15,268 nt of DNA from JAWOGN01 sp046496815. GTDB taxonomy: Bacteria; Desulfobacterota; DSM-4660; Desulfatiglandales; Desulfatiglandaceae. Location of the stretch: the NCBI GenBank assembly GCA_046496815.1, contig JAWOGN010000031.1, positions 1-15,268 of the forward strand, written 5' to 3'. The translations under genes and the position numbers were made by a program. The notes beneath the pieces are model-generated. The model searched no databases. It was not told where the DNA came from and worked only from the letters and a program-made list of their open reading frames with translations. Of the stretch, positions 1-5,933 are shown piece after piece (within the stretch, counting starts at the first letter, position 1; the number at the start of each line of letters is the position of its first letter).

Positions 1-256
1 TCGATAAGTCGGGGAACTCCTTTTGAAACTCCTCAGTAAGGTGTTTGATCGTCCCGGACAGAAGGAGGCCTTGAATAACCATAGAGCAGCAATGATGGCT
101 GGATTTGACACCCCGGGTAAAAACGTACAACTTTTTTTTCTTCTCACTGTACCGCAGTTTCGATACCAACCCCAACTGTGCGATCGATAGTCGGCTCTCC
201 GGTTCTTTGACCCTGTCGAGAACCGCATCAATTTTTTCAATCATTCGCTTTTCCAT
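1..256 (-). CDS. MIP18/DUF59-like small protein (partial, C-terminus outside window)
   Basis: The minus strand is open from an ATG at 256-254 to the window edge, giving 85 residues and no stop. An in-frame stop lies five codons upstream (272-274), so this ATG is the first possible start; M5 at 244 is an alternative. No good Shine-Dalgarno sequence precedes it. Residues 9-28 read IDAVLDRVKEPESRLSIAQL, followed by GLV, which resembles the N-terminal signature of MIP18/DUF59 proteins (V-x-D/E-P-E ... I-x-x-L-G-L-V). In that family a cysteine follows a short beta segment; here a HHCC stretch sits in that place. Family members assist iron-sulfur cluster assembly, but many are uncharacterised. The divergence from the canonical DPE and TxPGC motifs keeps this tentative. 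It is divergent from the kinase-like gene at 452, with a 195-nt gap between them. Confidence 0.5.
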   Translation of the reverse strand, partial: MEKRMIEKIDAVLDRVKEPESRLSIAQLGLVSKLRYSEKKKKLYVFTRGVKSSHHCCSMVIQGLLLSGTIKHLTEEFQKEFPDLS

Positions 257-437
257 GGTGCAACCTAACGGTCAAAATACTCGATGTCAATCATGCGCTA
301 TCTGTCTTATAAGATTTAAATTTATCCTTCGTACAGGCAATAATGTCCAGGGCGGATTTTTCTTTTACCTTCCGGATCGCTTTCGTGTTATTCAGTGAAC
401 ATTCAGGGTTTTCCTGATCAGCGATACCAATAGACAA

Positions 438-447
438 AAGGAGGTGA
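438..447 (+). promoter_or_regulatory. Full-length Shine-Dalgarno sequence
   Basis: AAGGAGGTGA lies 4 nt before the ATG at 452. It is complementary along its whole length to the usual 3' end of bacterial 16S rRNA. It fixes the start of the kinase-like gene and suggests strong translation initiation, although the spacing is slightly short. Confidence 0.8.
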
Positions 448-451
448 CCCT

Positions 452-1270
452 ATGGCTTTAGTCACGATAACCGCGGGGATAGGTTGCGGAGCTTCTTCCA
501 TCGGCCGGCTGGTTGCAGACAAACTCCAATTGGAGTTCCATGACGATCGCAGCCTGGCAAAAGAGGCAATCAATTTGGGAATTTCGCCTGAAGACCTAAG
601 CGGCTTCGATAAAAAGGCCCCGGGGTTTTTGAACCGTTTGTTTGGTCAGCGGCCGGAAATTTACTTAGATCTCATGCAATCGCTTGTCTTTAAAATATCC
701 AGTGGCGGCAAAGCGGTCATTTTGGGGCATGGTGCGCCCTGGCTTCTTCAGGACTTCGGTTGCGCATTGCACATACGCATAAACGCATCCAATGACTCCC
801 GCATCAGGCAATTGACGGATCAGCACGGGATAAGCCGGCAGGCGGCTAAAAAGCTTATTGAAAAAAGCGACGCCGAACGGAACGGTTTTTTTCAATACGC
901 CTTCGGCATGGACTGGAATGATTCATCCCTCTATGATTTGATTATCAATCCGGACAAGTTGAATGAAGAGTTAACAGCGACCATCATTATGGAAACAGCC
1001 CAGTCACAAGAGATCAAGGCGTGCAGCTTAACGGCTTTGGACGCCATGGAAAATTTATCACTGGTTAAAAGGGTTGAGGCGGCAATGTTGAGGGCCAAAA
1101 TCAGCCTGCACGAACTCAACATCGAGGTGTCTGAAAAAGGTGTTGTGCAGGTTTCCGGATGGTTAAGCCCACTGGTTTCGAAAACCGGGCTGCTTGAGGT
1201 CGTTAAGAGTGTGTCCGGTGTATCAGACGTGAAACTGGATATTGCCGCCGTTCCCAAACCGGAGATCTAA
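452..1270 (+). CDS. Cytidylate-kinase-like protein with C-terminal BON-like domain
   Basis: This 272-residue soluble protein opens with a P-loop variant (GIGCGASSIGRLVA, about residues 9-22) that lacks the classical lysine, as is usual in the cytidylate_kin2 family. Further family hallmarks are VILGHGAPWLL (about 88-98; the family usually has GRGA here, so the arginine is histidine), a LHIRI strand followed by an arginine-bearing helix, and DWNDSSLYDLIIN (about 154-166). Residues from about 200 to the end (VKRVEAAMLRAKISLHELNIEVSE..., VVQVSGWL, ISGVSDVKLDI-like) have the alpha-beta pattern of a BON domain, usually thought to bind phospholipid or other ligands. Substrate and role are unknown; nucleotide kinase activity is only suggested by the fold. 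The start is fixed by the strong ribosome binding site. The next gene, a CstA transporter, has its own promoter. Confidence 0.8.
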   Translation: MALVTITAGIGCGASSIGRLVADKLQLEFHDDRSLAKEAINLGISPEDLSGFDKKAPGFLNRLFGQRPEIYLDLMQSLVFKISSGGKAVILGHGAPWLLQDFGCALHIRINASNDSRIRQLTDQHGISRQAAKKLIEKSDAERNGFFQYAFGMDWNDSSLYDLIINPDKLNEELTATIIMETAQSQEIKACSLTALDAMENLSLVKRVEAAMLRAKISLHELNIEVSEKGVVQVSGWLSPLVSKTGLLEVVKSVSGVSDVKLDIAAVPKPEI

Positions 1271-1404
1271 ACTCGCGGGTTTCTTCCTCAGGCAGGCCTA
1301 CTTCGGGGGTCATCCTTTTTACGATAGCCCATAATTCCCCGAAATTGGTCCCGGTCAGGTCGGCAGGGTGCCTATGTCGCCGGAGCAAAGCGGGTGAATT
1401 TTTC

Positions 1405-1433
1405 TTGACTTGCAGTGGATTTTAGTATATAAA
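1405..1433 (+). promoter_or_regulatory. Sigma-70-type promoter for the CstA gene
   Basis: TTGACT (1405-1410) and TATAAA (1428-1433) are separated by exactly 17 nt, about 80 nt upstream of the cstA start at 1514. Both hexamers are close to consensus. No operator could be recognised in the leader, which is AT-rich. This is sequence inference only. Confidence 0.65.
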
Positions 1434-1513
1434 ACTGCGCGTTTTGTGAGCTTACTTTGTTTTAATTAGGAACTTTCAACTGGATTAACTTCTAACTAAG
1501 GGAAGGAGGGAAC

Positions 1514-3259
1514 ATGGGCTCTTTAGCGATTATGGTATTGGCTTTCGCGGGCTACATTATCATGTACAAATTGTACGGCCAATATATCGGCCGCAGGATC
1601 TTTCAACTCTCGGGTGCCTGTAAAACACCTGCCTGTGAGTACGAAGATGGGATTGATTATGTGCCGACCAAGAAAGAGGTGATTTTCGGTCATCACTTCA
1701 CCTCCATTGCAGGGACAGGCCCTATCGTGGGACCTGCCATTGCCATTATATGGGGTTGGGTTCCCGCACTCTTATGGGTTTTCATCGGCAGCATCGTCAT
1801 GGGTGCTGTTCATGATTTCGGCGCCCTGATCATTTCTATGCGAAATCAGGGAAAATCCATCTCTGAATACACCTCCAAATATGTCAACAACCGCACAAAG
1901 ATTCTTTTCTTTCTCATCGTCTTCTTGGAGCTGTGGATCGTGATTGCCATTTTCGGCCTCGTGATCGCGATTGTTTTCTCCATATATCCCCAATCAGTCC
2001 TGGCGGTGTGGGTGGAAGTCCCCATCGCAATCTATTTGGGTTACCTCATCTACAAGAAGGACAAAAGCCCCATGATCTGGTCCATCCTTGCCATTGCCGT
2101 CATGTACTTTTTTGTGGTTATCGGACCCTGGGCGAAATTCAACATGCCGACCATTGCAGGCATTCCGGCCACCGGCGTATGGACGATCATCTTGCTGGCT
2201 TACGCTTTTATTGCTTCTACACTGCCGGTGACCACCCTGTTGCAACCGCGGGATTTCATTAACTCCCACCAACTGATTGTCGCTATGGTGTTGTTGGTGC
2301 TGGGTGTCCTGGCCGCGTCTTTCAGCGGGAGGCTGGAGATCGTAGCGCCCGCCTTACAGGCCAGTCCCGCTCAAGCGCCCCCCATGTGGCCGTTCCTCTT
2401 TATCACCATTGCCTGCGGGGCCATTTCTGGATTTCATTCCTTGGTCTCCTCGGGAACCTCGGCCAAACAGGTTCGGGATGAAACCGAGTCCTTGTTTGTT
2501 GGTTACGGATCCATGCTCATGGAAGGCGCCCTGGCCACACTGGTGATTATCGCGGTTGCAGCCGGAATCGGGATGGGGTACACCCCCAAGGGAGGAGAAA
2601 CTCTGACCGGGGTTGCAGCCTGGACAACCCATTATTCCTCTTGGGCCGCAGCCGCAGGTCTGGGTGCCAAAATCACCGCATTTGTGGATGGCGCCGCCAA
2701 TATCATGGGCGCTCTCGGTATCCCCAAAATCATCACTTTGGCCATCATGGGGGTTTTTGTGGCTTCCTTTGCGGCCACCACGCTGGATACGGCTACCAGG
2801 ATTCAACGATATGTGATTGCCGAGCTTGCCGGAGATCTTAAGCTGAACGCCTTGACCGGCCGTTATCCTGCCACCCTGATCGCGGTGGCGAGTGCATTGA
2901 TTTTGGCCTTCGCTGCAGGCCCCGGTGGTAATGGTGCCCTGAAACTGTGGCCTTTGTTTGGGGCCGTGAATCAGACGCTTGCCGCCCTAGCATTGATCAT
3001 TATTACGCTCTATCTGCAGAGGCTCGGCGGTCTGAAATGGATGATTGCAGGACTGCCGGCCATATTTATGGCGGTGATGACCATTTGGGCGGTCATTCTA
3101 AACCAGGTAAGCTTTCTTGGTGCGCACAACATGTTGCTGACCGTTATCAATATTTGCATACTGCTCATCGCTGTTTGGATTGTGATCGAAGGCGTCATTA
3201 AATTCTTTGCCTCTATGGGCAAACCTCCTGTCGAACCTGTGCCGGCAACTGCGGCGTAA
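1514..3259 (+). CDS. cstA: CstA-family carbon starvation / pyruvate transporter
   Basis: The 581-residue protein is almost entirely hydrophobic, with about 14-16 predicted membrane helices. CstA hallmarks are visible: FGHHFTSIAGTGPIVGP (58-74), GAVHDF (97-102), LLQPRDFIN (242-250) and GAISGFHSLVSSGTSAKQ (302-319). Characterised members (E. coli CstA and BtsT) import pyruvate or, as proposed earlier, peptides across the inner membrane. This protein is shorter than the roughly 700-residue enterobacterial ones, as is common in other phyla. The start has a good GGAAGGAGG ribosome binding site 4-5 nt upstream. The gene has its own promoter (1405-1433) and terminator (3266-3310), so it is probably monocistronic. 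No BtsSR-type two-component sensor is seen nearby. The substrate cannot be read from sequence. Confidence 0.93.
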   Translation: MGSLAIMVLAFAGYIIMYKLYGQYIGRRIFQLSGACKTPACEYEDGIDYVPTKKEVIFGHHFTSIAGTGPIVGPAIAIIWGWVPALLWVFIGSIVMGAVHDFGALIISMRNQGKSISEYTSKYVNNRTKILFFLIVFLELWIVIAIFGLVIAIVFSIYPQSVLAVWVEVPIAIYLGYLIYKKDKSPMIWSILAIAVMYFFVVIGPWAKFNMPTIAGIPATGVWTIILLAYAFIASTLPVTTLLQPRDFINSHQLIVAMVLLVLGVLAASFSGRLEIVAPALQASPAQAPPMWPFLFITIACGAISGFHSLVSSGTSAKQVRDETESLFVGYGSMLMEGALATLVIIAVAAGIGMGYTPKGGETLTGVAAWTTHYSSWAAAAGLGAKITAFVDGAANIMGALGIPKIITLAIMGVFVASFAATTLDTATRIQRYVIAELAGDLKLNALTGRYPATLIAVASALILAFAAGPGGNGALKLWPLFGAVNQTLAALALIIITLYLQRLGGLKWMIAGLPAIFMAVMTIWAVILNQVSFLGAHNMLLTVINICILLIAVWIVIEGVIKFFASMGKPPVEPVPATAA

Positions 3260-3265
3260 ACCCAG

Positions 3266-3310
3266 CGCGGAAGCAGCGCTCTCATGCGTTGCTTCCGCGT
3301 TTCATGTTTC
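3266..3310 (+). terminator. Hairpin terminator after cstA
   Basis: CGCGGAAGCA (3266-3275) pairs perfectly with TGCTTCCGCG (3290-3299). Inner GCGC/GCGT extends the stem to 14 bp around a 6-nt loop (TCTCAT). The downstream tract TTTCATGTTT is only moderately T-rich. It begins 7 nt after the stop codon, so it very likely ends the cstA transcript. Confidence 0.75.
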
Positions 3311-3434
3311 AGACACGGAACCTCATGATTCTCCTTTACTTCCGTTCCCCGACCACCGCCTTCCCGGACACGCTTCGCGGAAATCACAGAAAAAGACTGT
3401 TTTTGAACTTTTTCGAATTCATTAAGTTTGCCGC

Positions 3435-3866
3435 ATGGCCAAAAAGTTGAAAAAAACCTACTTGGCACTCTTACTTCCGGCAATATTTTCGCTATTGTCG
3501 GCCTATGGGGCACGGAGAATTGGCATCATTCCCCTTAACCAAAACATCTCACTCACTGTCATCGCCCCATGCGTTTTTGTGTTGGCCGTGGTTTTTGCCC
3601 TCGCCTTACCTATTTTTTTTCGCTCCCTCTTTGCGCACACCATGCGCCGTCGGAAAAGTGTTCCGGAGACGGTTTTGATCAAGTTTGAACGGAGATTAAT
3701 GTTCGTTCCCCTGCTTACCCCTTATTTAATTCTGCCGGCTTATCTCCTGGACTTTCCCGATTTCTATTTCATGGGGACGGCATTGATGGCGATTTATGCA
3801 GTGTATTATTTCTATCCATCAACAAAACGAATTCAATTTGAACGGCGAATCTTCAGGGTCAAGTAA
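3435..3866 (+). CDS. Small four-helix membrane protein, unknown function
   Basis: This 143-residue protein is not recognised. Four hydrophobic segments are visible at about 8-26, 40-66, 89-106 and 110-128. Basic clusters lie between and after them (MRRRK at about 70-74, FERRI near the C-terminus), as expected for a cytoplasmic N- and C-terminus. The ATG at 3435 has no convincing Shine-Dalgarno sequence and no promoter could be placed with confidence. Reality is supported by the coherent membrane topology and by its place 47 nt ahead of the next same-strand gene. It may belong to one transcription unit with the ArsA-like ATPase, but this is inferred from spacing alone. Confidence 0.65.
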   Translation: MAKKLKKTYLALLLPAIFSLLSAYGARRIGIIPLNQNISLTVIAPCVFVLAVVFALALPIFFRSLFAHTMRRRKSVPETVLIKFERRLMFVPLLTPYLILPAYLLDFPDFYFMGTALMAIYAVYYFYPSTKRIQFERRIFRVK

Positions 3867-3913
3867 GGTTCGTATTGAATAACCGCATTTGGGTTTGGTT
3901 TCAGGGACCGCAA

Positions 3914-4204
3914 ATGATCAGCATTCTGATATCCCTCAAAAACAAGGTCACGGAATTTCTGAAAATCTCAGACGCAGTGGCCCGGAGCAAGGCCGTCGGA
4001 ACCATCGAAACCGAAGTTGAGGAGATGGAAAATATCTTCGGCGTCTTGGTGTTGGGCTCATTTATCGGTATGCCGTCGCCCCCCATGCAGATTTCGCTGG
4101 ACTTAATGCCCTTCATGGAAAAAGAGCTGATTCTGATGCTGGAAAAAGTTGATACCGCCAATGCACCCATTTCACAGCTCTTCTCGGTTTTGGATATAGG
4201 GTGA
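3914..4204 (+). CDS. Small conserved-looking soluble protein upstream of ArsA-like ATPase
   Basis: The protein has 96 residues from the ATG at 3914, which has AGGGA 6 nt upstream. A longer form from a TTG at 3875 has no ribosome binding site and adds 13 unconvincing residues, so 3914 is preferred. The N-terminal half is helical and amphipathic (TEFLKISDAVARSKAVGTIE). A Gly/Pro-rich turn, GSFIGMPSPPMQISLDLMP, is followed by a second acidic helix (FMEKELILMLEKV). There is no signal peptide or membrane helix. Its stop codon overlaps the next gene's ATG (TGATG), implying translational coupling with the ArsA-like ATPase. It may be a partner or regulator of that ATPase. I do not recognise its family. 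Confidence 0.7.
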   Translation: MISILISLKNKVTEFLKISDAVARSKAVGTIETEVEEMENIFGVLVLGSFIGMPSPPMQISLDLMPFMEKELILMLEKVDTANAPISQLFSVLDIG

Positions 4205-5121
4205 TGATGAAAGGGCCAACCAACCTGTTTTTTATGGGCAAAGGCGGGGTCGGGAAATCCACTTCGGCCGCACTCACGTCGGTCTTCCTGGCACAGAAAG
4301 GACACAGGGTTTTGCTGGTTTCCCTGGACCCGGCGCACAACCAATCCGATATATTCGAAAAGAGCCTTTCGGATAAACCTTCAGAAATGATGCCCGGGTT
4401 GCTGGCGGCAGAAATCGATCAGGACGCCTGGATTCGCACCTACCTCAAAGATGTGCATCGCCAAATCAAAAAAACTTATGCCTATTTGACCGCTTTCAAC
4501 CTGGAGAAATATTTTGACGTGATAAAACACTCTCCCGGGCTTGAGGAATATGCCCTGATGCTCGCTTTCGAGAAAATTCGAAAGGATTATTCTCAATTTG
4601 ATTATCTGATGTTCGATATGCCGCCCACGGCGCTCTCACTCAAGTTCTTCAGCCTTCCATCGCTCTCTTTGGTATGGATAGAACATCTTCTGGCGCTTCG
4701 TCAGGAAATCATCGAAAAAAGAGAGTTGATTACCAGGATCAAACTGCTTGGAAAAGAATTTGAGCGAGATAAGGTGCTTAACAAGATCGAGGAGCAACGC
4801 AAGCAATATCAAGCTTTAAAAGAAACGCTTGAGGACACCGAGCGGACCCACGTGTTTTTGGTATTGAATCCCGACAAGCTGTCGCATGCGGAATCCCTGA
4901 GAATCTTTAATTCCTTGAAACAAATCCACATCAGACTCCACCGGACCATCTACAACAAGCGACCCGCCAATAAGTCGTGTGCGAATATCGACCCGGTTTT
5001 CACCGGAATTCCCATGTTGAATTTTCCTTATTCTGACAGTCCGCTTATCGGAATCAGCAATCTCGAGGATTTCTTGAAGACGAACGAGGAAATCGTAGAA
5101 AAACACCTGAATGCTTGTTAG
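4204..5121 (+). CDS. ArsA/GET3-like anion-transporting ATPase family protein
   Basis: The protein has about 305 residues with a deviant Walker A, MGKGGVGKSTSAA, near the N-terminus, the hallmark of the SIMIBI ArsA/MinD class. DPAHNQSD (about 42-49) matches the ArsA/GET3 switch region. PGLEEYALM (about 111-119) and FDMPPTALSLKF (about 137-148) correspond to the family's PGxxE and DTAPTGHTLR motifs, with TA replaced by MP and GH replaced by AL. A helical, charged segment (about 165-210) is followed by VLNPDKLSHAESLRIF, the family's P-E-x-L-x-x-x-E-x-x-R motif. The length fits a single ATPase domain rather than the two-domain ArsA. Three consecutive start codons occur (GTG 4201, ATG 4204, ATG 4207); 4204 forms a one-base TGATG overlap with the upstream gene. 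No arsR, arsB or arsD is nearby, so arsenite export is not supported. Its cargo is unknown. Confidence 0.85.
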   Translation: MMKGPTNLFFMGKGGVGKSTSAALTSVFLAQKGHRVLLVSLDPAHNQSDIFEKSLSDKPSEMMPGLLAAEIDQDAWIRTYLKDVHRQIKKTYAYLTAFNLEKYFDVIKHSPGLEEYALMLAFEKIRKDYSQFDYLMFDMPPTALSLKFFSLPSLSLVWIEHLLALRQEIIEKRELITRIKLLGKEFERDKVLNKIEEQRKQYQALKETLEDTERTHVFLVLNPDKLSHAESLRIFNSLKQIHIRLHRTIYNKRPANKSCANIDPVFTGIPMLNFPYSDSPLIGISNLEDFLKTNEEIVEKHLNAC

Positions 5122-5170
5122 AGGCAGGCGCAGCGCTTTGCGAGTTGCCCGGTATCAGGGTTGCGGTTCG

Positions 5171-5197
5171 GCCGAGGGAAGCATCCCTAGATTCGGC
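5171..5197. other. Weak hairpin between convergent genes
   Basis: GCCGA (5171-5175) pairs with TCGGC (5193-5197) around an inner GGGA/TCCC stem with an AGCA loop. It lies in the 113-nt gap between two convergent genes, so it could act as a terminator. There is no T-tract on either side and the stem is interrupted, so support is weak. Confidence 0.25.
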
Positions 5198-5234
5198 ATT
5201 CGGCACCGGAAATTGAAGTGTCACCCAGGGAGAA

Positions 5235-5933
5235 TCATTCCACCAAAGCCAAGAATGTATTCGGATCCAGCACGACGCTGTTTTGAGTGATCGTAGGATT
5301 GTCGTGATCCTTCAGCAGTCTGAAATGGATGCCTGAGGGTTCGGGATGCAATTGGAGAATGAGGCCGAAAAGATCGTCCACCCCCCGGCAGGGGTGGGGA
5401 ATGCCCCGCTGATTCACCTCGTCCATGTGGCGATGGGAAAGTGCCGAAAACCAAACTTCCGCTTCAAATTCTTCGGCAATTTCTTTGAATCCTTCGAATA
5501 CCGACCTTCCGACGGTTTCAAAATCAAGACCGTCCACAACAAGTGCATCCGCTTTGAAGTCCATCTTTTCCGCCAGATTCCCGAGGCCGGCTCGCAACCG
5601 ATCCGTCTCAAAACTCCGGTTCATGTATGCAAGGATAATCCTGTTTCTGTCTATAAGCAGTCGCCTCTCAGGATCATCCTTTAAGTGCAGATTTTTCAGA
5701 AGATCAGAATATATAACACGATAGTAAGATGTGACCTTTTCGGGCCCCTCATCGAGCGAAATATGAACCAGTTTTTCGTGATGAAAAATCTTATCAAGCG
5801 CGATATGAATCAGGCAGGCGGTCTTGCCGACGCCTGCACGAGCGATGACGACGCCGAGATTTCCACGACCGAGTCCCTTTTGACAAGATTTTTCGAGGAT
5901 TTTGAGTGGGCTGATCGAAATGAAGTCCGTCAT
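5235..5933 (-). CDS. RecA/KaiC-like P-loop ATPase, function unknown
   Basis: This 232-residue soluble protein has Walker A ARAGVGKT (31-38) following strand GVVI. A Walker B-like strand, ALVVDGLD (130-137), follows the charged-loop region. The spacing, the SLDEGPEKV stretch after strand 2, and LSHRH near the end of the core recall RecA/KaiC/DnaB-type folds, but there is no specific family signature. Its ATG overlaps the EF-G stop codon by 4 bp (ATGA, 5930-5933), so it is probably translated by coupling from the EF-G message. Coupling to a translation GTPase may be functional or just economical. It is not recognised as any named ATPase. The gene ends with no clear intrinsic terminator. Confidence 0.75.
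   Translation of the reverse strand: MTDFISISPLKILEKSCQKGLGRGNLGVVIARAGVGKTACLIHIALDKIFHHEKLVHISLDEGPEKVTSYYRVIYSDLLKNLHLKDDPERRLLIDRNRIILAYMNRSFETDRLRAGLGNLAEKMDFKADALVVDGLDFETVGRSVFEGFKEIAEEFEAEVWFSALSHRHMDEVNQRGIPHPCRGVDDLFGLILQLHPEPSGIHFRLLKDHDNPTITQNSVVLDPNTFLALVE

Noticed and set aside
105..398. 97-codon plus-strand frame at the left edge
   Set aside because: Antisense to the DUF59-like gene start and Phe-rich. No ribosome binding site was seen.
291..437. 48-residue minus-strand frame (TTG start) ahead of the DUF59-like gene
   Set aside because: The translation is plausible in composition (KVKEKSALDIIACTKDKFK) but the TTG has no ribosome binding site, a stop lies right upstream, and there is no recognised family. 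It could be a remnant.
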